A stretch of DNA of 64,000 bases from Roseomonas sp. (GTDB lineage: Bacteria > Pseudomonadota > Alphaproteobacteria > Acetobacterales > Acetobacteraceae): contig JADCFQ010000012.1 in the NCBI GenBank assembly GCA_020249435.1, positions 62,001 through 126,000 of the forward strand, in the 5' to 3' direction. The first letter of the stretch is position 1; the number at the start of each line of letters is the position of its first letter. Below the pieces are notes generated by a model that worked only from the letters and a program-made list of their open reading frames with translations, searched no databases and was not told the DNA's origin. Position numbers and translations under genes: made by a program. This document shows positions 41,559-52,566 of this stretch, piece after piece.

Positions 41559-43065
41559 CGTAAAGCGTCTCAAGGGTAATCAGGGCGATGCCGCGTTCTT
41601 CGGCGAATCTCTCAGTGTTCCGGCGTGCCTTGCCGCGCACGAAGAAGGGGATCTTGCGCAATTCCGCCTCAGCCTCATGCGCCCAGCTTGCAGGACCAAC
41701 GGCGATTGGCGCGGCAGGCTGCTCCGCTTGCGGTCCATGACCCAGATGAGAAGGCGCCACGCCATCACGGAATTCGAAGTCTTCGCGGAACATACCGAGC
41801 AGATGTTCCTCAAGCCCCATCATCAGCGGATGCACCCAGGTATCGAAGATCACATTGGCGCCTTCGAAACCCATTTGTGGCGCATAGCGCGCGGGGAAAT
41901 CCTGCACATGCACAGGCGCGGAGATCACCGCGCAGGGAACGCCAAGTTTCTTCGCGATATGGCGTTCCATCTGCGTACCCAGCACCAATTCGGGTTGCAG
42001 GGTGGCGATACGTTCTTCGACTTCCAGATAATCATCGGAAATCAGCGCCTCGCAGCCATATTTCTCGGCGGCAGCACGAATTTCGCGACCAAATTCACGG
42101 CTATACGTGCCAAGGCCGACAACGGCAAAGCCCAGTTCTTCCTGCGCGATGCGTGCCGCGGCAATCGCATGGGTCGCGTCGCCAAAAATAAAGACTCGCT
42201 TGCCGGTCAGGTAATTCGAGTCGACGGAACGCGCATACCAAGGCAAGCGCAGCGCATCGCCACCATCGGCATCAGGCGCCGGCAGGCCCGCAAGGGCTGC
42301 GACTTCCGCCATGAAATCCCGCGTCGCACCAACGCCAATTGGCACAATGCGCGTAAAGGGCTGGCCCAGATGGCGCTGCAAAAACCCCGCTGCGACCTGC
42401 GCGATTTCCGGATAGAGCACGACGTTGAAATCCGCCTCATGCAGGCGCGTCAGATCCGCTGGCGAGGCACCCATCGGCGCCGTAACCACGATTTCAATGC
42501 CCATGCTGCGCAACAGTTTGGTGATTTCCGCGACATCATCGCGATGCCGGAAACCAAGCGCTGTCGGCCCCAGAATATTGCAACGTGGCGCGCGGGCCGG
42601 ATCGCGTGGAGCGCGGGTTTGCGCCGGGCCGGCAAAGGCGCGCACCAGGCGATAAAACGTCTCTGCCGCGCCCCAATTTTCCTTGCGCTGATAGGCAGGC
42701 AATTCCAGCGGCACTACAGGCACCGGCAGGCCAAGTGTCTTTGCCAAGCCGCCCGGATCATCCTGAATAAGCTCGGCAGTGCAAGACGCGCCCACCAATA
42801 CGGCTTCGGGCTTGAAGCGCGCATAAGCATCACGCGCCGCTTCCATGAAAAGTTCAGCAGTATCGCCGCCCAAATCGCGCGCCTGGAAGGTGGTCCATGT
42901 CACTGGCGGGCGCTTGCTGCGCCTTTCGATCATGGTGAAGAGCAAATCCGCATAGGTATCGCCCTGCGGCGCGTGCAGCACGTAATGCACACCCTGCATG
43001 GCAGTTGCGATGCGCATCGCCCCCACATGCGGCGGCCCTTCATAGGTCCAGACGGCGAGTTGCAT
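41533..43065 (-). CDS. bchB: Dark protochlorophyllide reductase subunit B
   Basis: 510-aa nitrogenase-like subunit. The N-terminus [20 protein letters not shown] is diagnostic and includes residues near the Asp-ligated [4Fe-4S] cluster. [17 protein letters not shown] follows. The C-terminal PCP_red domain with [21 protein letters not shown]-type sequence and FAEERG is also present. With BchN it forms the catalytic heterotetramer. It starts 3 nt before the bchN stop region, and its end overlaps bchH. Confidence 0.96.
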
Positions 43066-43067
43066 GG

Positions 43068-44851
<1,784 letters not shown>

Positions 44852-44950
44852 CCCCCGCCTGATGCCCGCCTGGCGCTTCCCCGCGCGCCCTGTGGCGGCG
44901 TTCCAGGGGCTGGCATCCAAGGCCTTGAAAATTCCGGTAAAGCGGTCTGC

Positions 44951-44968
44951 TGTCAGCATTTCTTGACA
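44951..44968 (-). promoter_or_regulatory. PpsR/CrtJ palindrome of bchF
   Basis: Perfect TGT-N12-ACA with symmetric inner arms (CAG/TTG on the plus strand). Read toward bchF it contains CTGACA, a -35-like element, with AATTTT 17 nt downstream as a weak -10. It lies in the 365-nt divergent gap between bchF and aerR. Confidence 0.7.
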
Positions 44969-45137
44969 CTCCCGGGGACTGAGACGATTCGACTGGCACG
45001 GCCTGGGGCAGCGCCCATCACGGACCCTTTCTGGCCTTTTTCGGCGAGAATTCCTCGAATTTCCTTGACGTCCAGGGTCATTCGGACCCCCTTCCCAGTC
45101 ATCTGCGTCCTGAAACCTACCGGGGCTGGACGGGGAG

Positions 45138-45171
45138 TGTCAAGAAAGATTGACGTATTTTCTGATTGACA
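45138..45171. promoter_or_regulatory. Adjoining PpsR-like half-matched palindromes before aerR
   Basis: TGT-N12-ACG (45138-45155) and CGT-N12-ACA (45154-45171) each match five of six arm bases and share two bases, so they abut rather than being 8 nt apart. They end 45 nt before the aerR start. The inner CAAGAA/GATTG arms resemble the perfect sites. They could set autoregulation of aerR or a second element for bchF. Between 44969 and 45137 I see no other defined signal. Confidence 0.5.
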
Positions 45172-45216
45172 TTAAGCGCCACAGGGGACGAAGCTACCCG
45201 CATAAGGGGGTCTATC

Positions 45217-46167
45217 ATGAAGCCGACCACGGATGAGGAGCGTCAGGCCCGAACGGAATATGTGGAAGCCGATCACGGTTTCACGCTATATTCCCGCGCG
45301 GACATGGCAGACCCAGACCCCGATCGCAGGGATGGGCCCGCCGAGGCGGTTTGGCGCGGCTACCCCCAAAGTAGCGCCCTGCCGCTCAGGCGGGTGATCG
45401 AGACCGAGGTGATCCCTCGACTCGTGCTGGCGCAGCGTGCCCTTGGCGCGACGATGCCCGAAACACCGGCATCGCATCCGGCCGCACCGACAGAAGGCGA
45501 TGTGGAGGCTTTCACCGCGCTTGCAAGGCTCGGCAATGCTGAAAATGCGCTGACCTTCATTGATGCCTTTTGCGCGCGCGGTTTGCCGCTTGCGCAGGTT
45601 TATCTTGGCTTGCTCGCGCCCGCGGCGCGGATTCTTGGCGTTTGCTGGGAAAAGGATACCGCCGACTTCACTGAAGTCACGATTGGGCTGCGGTGCCTGC
45701 ATGCGGTCTGCCATGCACTGGAACCGCGCTTCGCCCCGCTTGGCATCGCGCAGCGGCCTGGCCGCAGCATCATGCTTGCCCCAGCACCGGGCGAACAGCA
45801 CGGCTTCGGCCTGATGATGGTGGAACAATTCTTTCGCCGCGCCGGCTGGGAAACCTGGACTGACAGCAACGCCGATGCGGATGCGCTGATCGCCATGGTT
45901 GCCGAAAAGCATTTCGGACTGATCGGTTTTTCGATCAGCGGTGAAACCCATATCGAAAGCCTGGGCCAGCTGATCCAGGACATCCGCCGCGCTTCCCGCA
46001 ATGCTGATCTTGGCGTGCTGGTCGGTGGCGCGCTGATCCTGAAGGAACCGCTGCTGGTCAAGCGCCTTGGCGCCGATGCCACAGCGCGGGATGCGGAAGA
46101 AGCGATTCTGCAGGCCGAGGCCCTGCTTGCCTTACAAGGACGAGGAAGTGAGGGGCTGCCGAGTTAG
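45217..46167 (+). CDS. aerR: AerR/PpaA-type cobalamin-binding antirepressor
   Basis: 316-aa protein with a C-terminal B12-binding domain. The characteristic region APAPGEQHGFGLMMVEQFFRRAG contains His195, the likely cobalt ligand in place of the DxHxxG of B12 enzymes. GFSISGETHIESL and GVLVGGALI follow. AerR/PpaA proteins sense light through adenosyl- or hydroxocobalamin and inhibit PpsR/CrtJ. The start MKPTTDEERQ has a strong GGGGG-type site; an upstream in-frame ATG overlaps the operator. ppsR follows after 94 nt. Confidence 0.9.
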   Translation: MKPTTDEERQARTEYVEADHGFTLYSRADMADPDPDRRDGPAEAVWRGYPQSSALPLRRVIETEVIPRLVLAQRALGATMPETPASHPAAPTEGDVEAFTALARLGNAENALTFIDAFCARGLPLAQVYLGLLAPAARILGVCWEKDTADFTEVTIGLRCLHAVCHALEPRFAPLGIAQRPGRSIMLAPAPGEQHGFGLMMVEQFFRRAGWETWTDSNADADALIAMVAEKHFGLIGFSISGETHIESLGQLIQDIRRASRNADLGVLVGGALILKEPLLVKRLGADATARDAEEAILQAEALLALQGRGSEGLPS

Positions 46168-46213
46168 GCCGCCCCGCCATGCGACCCATCACGTCGCTGC
46201 TTGATTTCCTCAG

Positions 46214-46236
46214 GGGCCGCTCCTCAAGGGCGGCCC
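46214..46236 (+). other. Hairpin between aerR and ppsR
   Basis: GGGCCGC (46214-46220) pairs with GCGGCCC (46230-46236) around a 9-nt loop, 46 nt after the aerR stop and 25 nt before the ppsR start. No T-tract follows, so it is more likely an attenuating or mRNA-stability element than a terminator. Confidence 0.4.
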
Positions 46237-46261
46237 GCGCGTTAAAAGGTCCTGCCTTCCC

Positions 46262-47683
46262 GTGAAAACCTTTCTGGCCCCCCGCAAATCGCTCGGAGAT
46301 TTGGATGCTGATGCTGCGGCCTCATTGGTCTCGGCGGCGGCGGATATGGCGCTGGTGGTGGATGACCAGGGTGTCATTCGCGATATTGCCTTCAGTAATC
46401 AGGAACTTTCGAAAACGCTTGGCGGGCATCAGGCCTGGCTTGGGCGGCCCTGGGCAGAGACCGTCACCACGGAAAGCCGCCCCAAGGTTGAAGCACTGTT
46501 GAGCGGCGCGCCGGCGGAATCGAAATGGCGCAACATCAATCAGGTCGCCGAAGGTGGCGAAGCGGTACCGCTGCTTTTCGCTGCCGTGCCCTTGCAACGC
46601 GGCAATCGGCGCGTGGTGTTTGGCCGCGATTTGAGTGCACAATCACGCCTGCAACAAAGATTGCTGGAAACCCAGCAATCCATGGAACGCGATTACGCGA
46701 AGCTGCGCCAGGCGGAGACTCGTTATCGGCTGCTGTTCCAGCTTTCCGCTGATGCAACGCTGATCATTGATGGCTCGACGGGGCGCGTGACGGAAGCCAA
46801 TCCCGCTGCCGAGCAGCTTTTTGGCCGCCAGTCTCGCCGCGTTATTGGTCGGCCCTTGATGGATGCCTTCGCGCCGGAAAGCCGTCAGGCGGTGCAATCC
46901 TTGCTTGCTTCCGTGCGCATCGCGGGCCGCGGTGATGAGGTTGGCGCGCAGCTTGCCGATACGGGGCGCGAGGTCACCATCGCCGCCACCAGCTTCCGAC
47001 AGGATGGCGCATCGGTGCTTTTGGTTCGGCTTTCACTCGCGGGCGGCGAACAGCCGGCGGGGCTGTCACCGGCCAAGGCGCAAATGCTGAAAGTGGCAGA
47101 AAATCTGCCCGATGCCTTTGTGATCACGGATCAGAATGGCGTGGTGATGTCCGCCAATGGCGCCTTTCTGGACCTTGCCGAGCTTGGGTCGGAAGAACAG
47201 GTGCGCGGCGAGTCGCTGGAACGCTGGCTCGGTGGCCAGGGCATCGAAATTGAAGTGCTGCTCTCCAATTTGCGCAATCGCGGTGCGGTCAGGCTTTATA
47301 CCACCACGCTGCGCGGTGCGATGGGTGCGCGGGTTGAGGTGGAAATCTCCGCCGTCACCGTCACGCATGGTGGGCAGGAAGTTTTCGGCTTTTCGATGCG
47401 CGATATTGGCGCGCGCGTGGCGGAACCGCGCCAGACTGGCGCGCATGCCACGCGGTCCGTTGAACAGCTTACGGAATTGATCGGGCGCGTGCCGCTGAAA
47501 GACCTGGTGCGCGATGCGACGGATGCGATTGAACGGCTGTGCATCGAAGCCGCCTTGCAGCTTTCCGGCGATAATCGCGCATCGGCGGCGGAAATGCTCG
47601 GGCTCAGTCGGCAGAGCCTTTATGTGAAACTGCACCGCTACGGCCTTGGTGATCTGGGCGCCGATAGCGGTGAGCAGGGATAA
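46262..47683 (+). CDS. ppsR: Photosynthesis gene repressor PpsR/CrtJ
   Basis: 473-aa regulator. It has an N-terminal domain, PAS domains (about 25-120, 155-265 with YRLLFQLSADATLIIDGSTG, and 275-390 with VAENLPDAFVITDQNG), a Q-linker and a C-terminal Fis-type helix-turn-helix (NRASAAEMLGLSRQSLYVKLHRYGLG). It binds TGT-N12-ACA and represses bch, crt and puc genes under high oxygen. The start is a GTG. Only one cysteine exists, Cys427 next to the helix-turn-helix; the second cysteine of the Rhodobacter redox pair is missing. Confidence 0.95.
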   Translation: MKTFLAPRKSLGDLDADAAASLVSAAADMALVVDDQGVIRDIAFSNQELSKTLGGHQAWLGRPWAETVTTESRPKVEALLSGAPAESKWRNINQVAEGGEAVPLLFAAVPLQRGNRRVVFGRDLSAQSRLQQRLLETQQSMERDYAKLRQAETRYRLLFQLSADATLIIDGSTGRVTEANPAAEQLFGRQSRRVIGRPLMDAFAPESRQAVQSLLASVRIAGRGDEVGAQLADTGREVTIAATSFRQDGASVLLVRLSLAGGEQPAGLSPAKAQMLKVAENLPDAFVITDQNGVVMSANGAFLDLAELGSEEQVRGESLERWLGGQGIEIEVLLSNLRNRGAVRLYTTTLRGAMGARVEVEISAVTVTHGGQEVFGFSMRDIGARVAEPRQTGAHATRSVEQLTELIGRVPLKDLVRDATDAIERLCIEAALQLSGDNRASAAEMLGLSRQSLYVKLHRYGLGDLGADSGEQG

Positions 47684-47693
47684 GGGCAGCGCG

Positions 47694-48614
47694 ATGGCGG
47701 CCCCCGTTGCAACAGCGGCGACCGCCCCTGCCCCGCGGTTGAAGCCATCCGCGGTTTTGGAATTATTGAAGCCCATCACCTGGTTCCCGCCCATGTGGGC
47801 CTTTGGCTGCGGCGTTGCTTCCGCCCATGCGGGCTTCGCCGAACACTGGCCGCTCGCCTTGTTGGGCGTGGTGCTGGCCGGGCCTTTGGTGTGCGCCATG
47901 AGTCAGGCGGCGAATGATTGGTATGATCGCCATGTGGATGCGATCAATGAACCGCATCGGCCCATTCCTTCAGGGCGGATTCCGGGGCGCTGGGGTTTCT
48001 ATATTGCGCTGTTCTGGACTGGGCTTTCTTTAGTAGCGGCGCTGCCACTTGGCGCTTGGGGATTTGGCGCGACGATCATCGCCATCGCCCTCGCTTGGGC
48101 CTATAGCGCGCCGCCCTTGCGACTGAAGGCGAATGGTTGGTGGGGCAATCTTGCCTGTGGCCTGGCTTATGAAACCCTGCCTTGGATCACGGCGGCAGCG
48201 ATCATGTCTGGCGGTGCGCCGGATTGGCGCGTGCTGCTGGTGGCGCTGCTCTATGGTCTTGGCGCGCATGGCATCATGACGCTGAATGATTTCAAGGCGA
48301 TTGAGGGTGATCGTCGTATGGGCGTTCTGTCCCTGCCCGTACAATTGGGCGCGGAACGCGCCGGCTTGGTTGCCTGCATTTTCATGGCGGTGCCGCAAGT
48401 GTTTGTCGTGGCGCTCCTCGCTTTCTGGGATGCGCCCTGGCACGCGGCGGCGGTGGCGCTTTCGCTGCTGATCCAACTTGGCCTGATGCGGCGCATGTTG
48501 CGCGATCCGCGCGCACTCGCGCCTTGGTATAACGGCACCGGCGTCTTGCTTTACGTGATTGGCATGCTGATCAGCGCTTTTGCGCTGGCCGCTCTGACAG
48601 GAGGCTCGGCATGA
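47694..48614 (+). CDS. bchG: Bacteriochlorophyll a synthase BchG
   Basis: 306-aa UbiA-family prenyltransferase that esterifies bacteriochlorophyllide a with geranylgeranyl diphosphate. The DRHVDAINEPHRPIPSGRI motif and the second acidic region NDFKAIEGDRRMGV bind diphosphate and Mg2+. Eight or nine transmembrane helices are present. The start is the ATG 10 nt after the ppsR stop; a longer in-frame version overlaps ppsR. The next gene overlaps its stop as ATGA, giving the familiar bchG-orf428-bchP order. Confidence 0.95.
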   Translation: MAAPVATAATAPAPRLKPSAVLELLKPITWFPPMWAFGCGVASAHAGFAEHWPLALLGVVLAGPLVCAMSQAANDWYDRHVDAINEPHRPIPSGRIPGRWGFYIALFWTGLSLVAALPLGAWGFGATIIAIALAWAYSAPPLRLKANGWWGNLACGLAYETLPWITAAAIMSGGAPDWRVLLVALLYGLGAHGIMTLNDFKAIEGDRRMGVLSLPVQLGAERAGLVACIFMAVPQVFVVALLAFWDAPWHAAAVALSLLIQLGLMRRMLRDPRALAPWYNGTGVLLYVIGMLISAFALAALTGGSA

Positions 48615-49933
48615 ACCCCGCCCCGCTTGGTTGGCTTGGCATTATCCGTCTGGGATTGGTGCAAACCGCGCTTGGCGCGATTGTCGTGCTGACAACCTCC
48701 GCCCTCAATCGCGTCATGGTGGTGGAACTCGCCTTGCCCGCCACGCTGCCGGGGCTTTTGGTTGGGCTGCATTACGCCCTGCAAATGCTGCGCCCGCGCA
48801 TGGGCTACGGTTCGGATATGGGTGGGCGGCGCACGCCGTGGATCATTGGCGGCATGGCAGTGCTGGCGCTGGGCGGTGTTTTGGCCGCGGCGGGCACGGC
48901 GCTAATGGCGGAATCACTTTGGGCCGGCGTGGCACTTGCCGTCATCGCTTTCCTGCTGATTGGTGGCGGGGTTGGCGCCGCTGGCACATCGCTGCTTGTC
49001 TTGCTTGCGGCACGCACCGCACCTGCAAGGCGCGCAGCAGCGGCATCCCTTGTCTGGATTATGATGATCGCGGGTTTTGTGATTACTACGGCGATTGCCG
49101 GGCGCCTGCTTGATCCCTATTCGCCCATGCGGCTGATTGCTGTCGCTGGCGGTGTTTCCGCCATTGCCTTCACGCTGGCGACACTCGCGGTCTGGGGCAT
49201 GGAAGGCCCACGCGCCGCGCGCCCGGAAGCGAGCGATGCCGCGAAGCCGCCCTTCCGTCAGGCTTTGCGTGAAGTCTGGGCGGAACCCGAAGCGCGGCGC
49301 TTCACCATTTTCATTTTCGTGTCCATGCTCGCCTATAGTGCGCAGGATCTGATCCTGGAGCCCTTCGCCGGCGCGGTTTTCAGCCGGACCTTGGGTGAGA
49401 CAACGCGCATTTCATCACTGCAACATGCGGGCGTTCTGGTTGGCATGATTGCGATTGCGCTGATTGGCAGTGTGCGCGGTGGGCGCTGGGCGGGGACGCT
49501 CCGCTTCTGGACCATTGCGGGATGTCTGGCGGCAGCGGGGATGATGCTGGCGCTTTCCGTGGCAGGCCAATTCGGCGCGGCCTGGCCGCTCAAGACCAGC
49601 TTCTTCGCGCTTGGTGTGGCGAATGGTGTTTTCGCGGCAGCGGCGATTGCTTCCATGATGCAAATGGTCGCGCGCGGGCATGAATCGCGCGAAGGCACAC
49701 GCATGGGGCTTTGGGGCGCGGCACAGGCGGTCGCTTTCGGCCTTGGTGGGCTGGCCGGCGCGGCGGCAGTGGATGTGGCGCGTCTGGCGCTTGGCCAGGC
49801 AGAGGCCGCCTATGCAATCGTGTTCATTATTGATGCGGCGCTCTTCATCGCCTCGGCCATGTTGGCCGCGCGCATCAATCGCCCAAAAATCAGCAAGACC
49901 GACGGCTTCGGCCCAATGATACCGGCAAGGTAG
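48611..49933 (+). CDS. PucC-family protein between bchG and bchP
   Basis: 440-aa MFS-like protein with about twelve helices (LGIIRLGLVQTALGAIVVLTTSALNRVM start; DMGGRRTPWIIGG loop; SAQDLILEPFAGAVF). It corresponds to the orf428-type PucC family member that sits between bchG and bchP in many PGCs. A role in delivering bacteriochlorophyll or assembling antenna is proposed for the family; the specific function of this member is not established. It overlaps bchG by 4 nt, and bchP follows after 6 nt. Confidence 0.9.
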   Translation: MNPAPLGWLGIIRLGLVQTALGAIVVLTTSALNRVMVVELALPATLPGLLVGLHYALQMLRPRMGYGSDMGGRRTPWIIGGMAVLALGGVLAAAGTALMAESLWAGVALAVIAFLLIGGGVGAAGTSLLVLLAARTAPARRAAAASLVWIMMIAGFVITTAIAGRLLDPYSPMRLIAVAGGVSAIAFTLATLAVWGMEGPRAARPEASDAAKPPFRQALREVWAEPEARRFTIFIFVSMLAYSAQDLILEPFAGAVFSRTLGETTRISSLQHAGVLVGMIAIALIGSVRGGRWAGTLRFWTIAGCLAAAGMMLALSVAGQFGAAWPLKTSFFALGVANGVFAAAAIASMMQMVARGHESREGTRMGLWGAAQAVAFGLGGLAGAAAVDVARLALGQAEAAYAIVFIIDAALFIASAMLAARINRPKISKTDGFGPMIPAR

Positions 49934-49939
49934 AAGGAA

Positions 49940-51127
49940 ATGGCCATGCAAACATATGATGTGATCGTGGTTGGCGGCGGGCCATCCGGGGCCACTGCTG
50001 CTGATGATCTGGTGCGCCGCGGGCGCAGTGTGTTGCTGTTGGATCGCGCCGGGCGGATCAAACCCTGTGGTGGTGCGATTCCGCCACGCCTGATCCGCGA
50101 CTTCGCCATTCCTGATGAGATGCTGGTCGCCAAGATCAATTCCGCCCGCATGGTCGCCCCCAGTGCCAAATCCGTGGATATGCCAATTGATGGCGGCTAT
50201 GTCGGCATGGTGGATCGCGAGGATTTTGACGAATGGCTGCGCGAACGCGCCGCGCATGCCGGCGCGGAACGCCAGACCGGTACTTATGAGAAAATCACGC
50301 GCGATACAGATGGAACAGCGATTGTCCATTGGGAAGCAAAGGATGGCACAGCAGGGGCCGCGCGCGCGCGCTTAGTGATAGGCGCGGATGGCGCGCGGTC
50401 TCAGGTGGCGAAGCAGGAAGTGCCGGGCGGCGATAAGGTGCGCTGCGTTTTCGCCTATCATGAAATTGTGCGCTCGCCGCCCAATGGCGGGCCAGTGGAT
50501 TTCGATGCCAAGCGCTGCGATGTTTATTACCAGGGCAAGCTTTCGCCCGATTTCTACGCCTGGATCTTCCCGCATGGCGACACAACCAGCATCGGCACGG
50601 GTTCCATGCAAAAGGGGTTTTCGCTGCGCGGTTCGGTGGCCGAACTCCGCCGCGATATTGGCCTGACAAACGCCGAGACCATTCGCCGCGAAGGTGCGCC
50701 CATTCCGCTAAAACCGCTCAAGCGCTGGGATAATGGCCGCGATGTGATCCTGGCCGGCGATGCTGCGGGCGTGGTTGCACCCGCTTCCGGTGAGGGAATT
50801 TATTACGCCATGTATGGCGGCAGGCTGGCCGCTGACGCCGCCGAGGAATGCCTGAAAACCGGCGATGCACGCGCCCTTGCCGGTGCGCGCAAGCGCTTCA
50901 TGAAGGCGCATGGTCGGGTCTTTTGGGTGCTCGGCATCATGCAGTATTTCTGGTATTCATCGGATAAAAGGCGGGAGAAATTCGTCTCCATCTGCGCCGA
51001 TAAGGATGTGCAGCGCCTGACCTGGGAATCCTACATGAACAAGGAATTGGTCCGCCGCGATCCCCTTGCGCATGTGCGGATTTTCTTCAAGGATTTGGCG
51101 CATCTCTTTGGCCTCGCAAGGGCTTAG
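49940..51127 (+). CDS. bchP: Geranylgeranyl reductase BchP
   Basis: 395-aa FAD-dependent reductase that converts the geranylgeranyl tail of bacteriochlorophyll to phytyl. The N-terminal Rossmann motif VIVVGGGPSGATAADDLVRRG, the central LVIGADGARSQVA and the GDAAGVVAPASGEGIYYAM motif are diagnostic. The start is either ATG 49940 or the in-frame ATG at 49946, which has better spacing from AGAAGGAA. hemC follows after about 30 nt. Confidence 0.95.
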   Translation: MAMQTYDVIVVGGGPSGATAADDLVRRGRSVLLLDRAGRIKPCGGAIPPRLIRDFAIPDEMLVAKINSARMVAPSAKSVDMPIDGGYVGMVDREDFDEWLRERAAHAGAERQTGTYEKITRDTDGTAIVHWEAKDGTAGAARARLVIGADGARSQVAKQEVPGGDKVRCVFAYHEIVRSPPNGGPVDFDAKRCDVYYQGKLSPDFYAWIFPHGDTTSIGTGSMQKGFSLRGSVAELRRDIGLTNAETIRREGAPIPLKPLKRWDNGRDVILAGDAAGVVAPASGEGIYYAMYGGRLAADAAEECLKTGDARALAGARKRFMKAHGRVFWVLGIMQYFWYSSDKRREKFVSICADKDVQRLTWESYMNKELVRRDPLAHVRIFFKDLAHLFGLARA

Positions 51128-51157
51128 GGGCAGAACAACAAGTAAGGTTATTGAGGA

Positions 51158-52108
51158 ATGGCGTCTCAGCCCATGCGCATTGGCACGCGCGGTTCTCCGC
51201 TGGCACTTTGGCAAGCGCGACATTTTGCGAGCGTGGCGCGCGCAGCGATCCCGGCACTGGCTGCTGACGGCGCGCTGGAAGAACACATCATCGCGACATC
51301 GGGCGACAAGGTGCAGGATAAGCGCCTCGCGGATATCGGCGGCAAGGGGCTTTTTGCCAAGGAAATCCATGAAGCACTCACTGATCGGCGCATTGATGTC
51401 GCCGTCCATAGCCTCAAGGATCTGGAAACCGAATTGCCGCCGGGCATTGTGCTCGCTGCTGTGCTGGAACGCGAAGACCCGCGTGATGCGCTGATTTTGG
51501 GCGCGGGATGCGGTGCGGCGCAGGCGCATGATCCGCTGGCTGCCTTGCCGCAAGGCGCGCTGGTCGGCACGGCTTCCGTGCGTCGGCAAGCGCAATTGCT
51601 GCATCGCCGGCCTGATCTCCGCGTAGATATCATTCGCGGCAATGTGCAAACGCGCCTTGGGCGCGTGGCGGCGGGGGATTTCACCTGTTCCTTGCTGGCG
51701 CTCGCGGGCTTAAAGCGCCTTGGCATGGCGGATCGCGCACAGGTGGTGCTGGAAGCCGATGCCATGCTGCCCGCTGCCTGTCAGGGCATTGTCGGCATCA
51801 CCGCACGCGCGGATGATGCGGCCACACTGGCGCTGCTCGCGCGCATTGAACACGCGCCAAGCCGGCTGGTGGCGGATGCCGAACGCGCCTTGCTCGGCGC
51901 GCTGGATGGTTCCTGCCGCACACCAATTGGCGCACATGCGACACTGCTGCCGGATGGCCGGCTTCGCCTGCATGGGCTTGTGGCGCGCGCCGATGGCAGT
52001 TTCCTGAAGCGCAATATGGGCGAGGCCGCGACGAAGGATGGCCCGCAGCTTGGGCGCGATCTGGCCGCGGCCCTGAAGCGCGAAAGCCCCGCGGATATTT
52101 TTGGCTGA
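51158..52108 (+). CDS. hemC: Porphobilinogen deaminase (hydroxymethylbilane synthase)
   Basis: 316-aa HemC, which polymerises four porphobilinogens to hydroxymethylbilane. RIGTRGSPLALWQA and VAVHSLKDLETELP mark the N-terminal domains, with the GNVQTRLGRV segment. Cys253 in DGSCRTPIGAHA anchors the dipyrromethane cofactor. Length is normal. It lies 30 nt after bchP on the same strand, so it is probably in the bchG-bchP operon and supplies tetrapyrrole at a common step of haem and bacteriochlorophyll. The position inside a PGC is less common than that of hemA. Confidence 0.95.
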   Translation: MASQPMRIGTRGSPLALWQARHFASVARAAIPALAADGALEEHIIATSGDKVQDKRLADIGGKGLFAKEIHEALTDRRIDVAVHSLKDLETELPPGIVLAAVLEREDPRDALILGAGCGAAQAHDPLAALPQGALVGTASVRRQAQLLHRRPDLRVDIIRGNVQTRLGRVAAGDFTCSLLALAGLKRLGMADRAQVVLEADAMLPAACQGIVGITARADDAATLALLARIEHAPSRLVADAERALLGALDGSCRTPIGAHATLLPDGRLRLHGLVARADGSFLKRNMGEAATKDGPQLGRDLAAALKRESPADIFG

Positions 52109-52123
52109 GACCAGGGGGCGGCT

Positions 52124-52516
52124 TCAGCCCACCCCGGCCATGGCCCCTAGGCGGCGCGGCGCAGGGCTGTCTCCATCCCGCCGGCGCAATTCTTCCGCCA
52201 TCACGCGATGCACCATGGCAATGGCGGTATCATCCAAACTCGCCACCCAAAGACGCGCAAAGCTCGGGTCAAAGCTGGGGTCGAGCACCTGGCGCGGCAG
52301 GGAAAGCTCTGCCGCACGCGCCTGAATTTCCGCCGCAGCCCCAGGGCTATCCAGCGCAATGGCCCGCAGCCGGCGCGGGTCTGACGCGATGGTGGCAACA
52401 AAAGCATCAAGTGCCGCGATGGCGCGGTCCAGCGCTGCGGCATCGCCCTCAACCTCGGCGGCGTCCAGCTTGGCTTTCAATGCCTCATAGGCGATGCGAT
52501 GCGACGTGCCATTCAT
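52124..52516 (-). CDS. Orphan 130-aa protein behind a perfect PpsR site
   Basis: Soluble, mostly helical, Ala-rich protein: helix KLDAAEVEGDAAALDRAIAALDAFVATI, then LSLPRQVLDPSFDPSFARLWVASLDDTAIAMVHRVMAEELRRR. The C-terminus is Pro/Arg-rich. I do not recognise a family. It is convergent with hemC (15 nt between stops) and lies directly downstream of a perfect TGT-N12-ACA palindrome 51 nt before its start. That makes it a candidate uncharacterised photosynthesis gene, but the coding call rests on codon use and promoter context alone. Confidence 0.65.
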   Translation of the reverse strand: MNGTSHRIAYEALKAKLDAAEVEGDAAALDRAIAALDAFVATIASDPRRLRAIALDSPGAAAEIQARAAELSLPRQVLDPSFDPSFARLWVASLDDTAIAMVHRVMAEELRRRDGDSPAPRRLGAMAGVG

Positions 52517-52566
52517 GGCGGCCCCCTCCAGAGCATAATGGAAGGCTGCGCCTTTTCACGCGCATG

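Noticed and set aside
44852-44959. N-terminal 36-residue extension of BchF from the ATG at 44959
   Set aside because: It would place the PpsR palindrome on the start codon and exceed the usual BchF length; the GTG at 44851 is preferred, although the ATG is not excluded.
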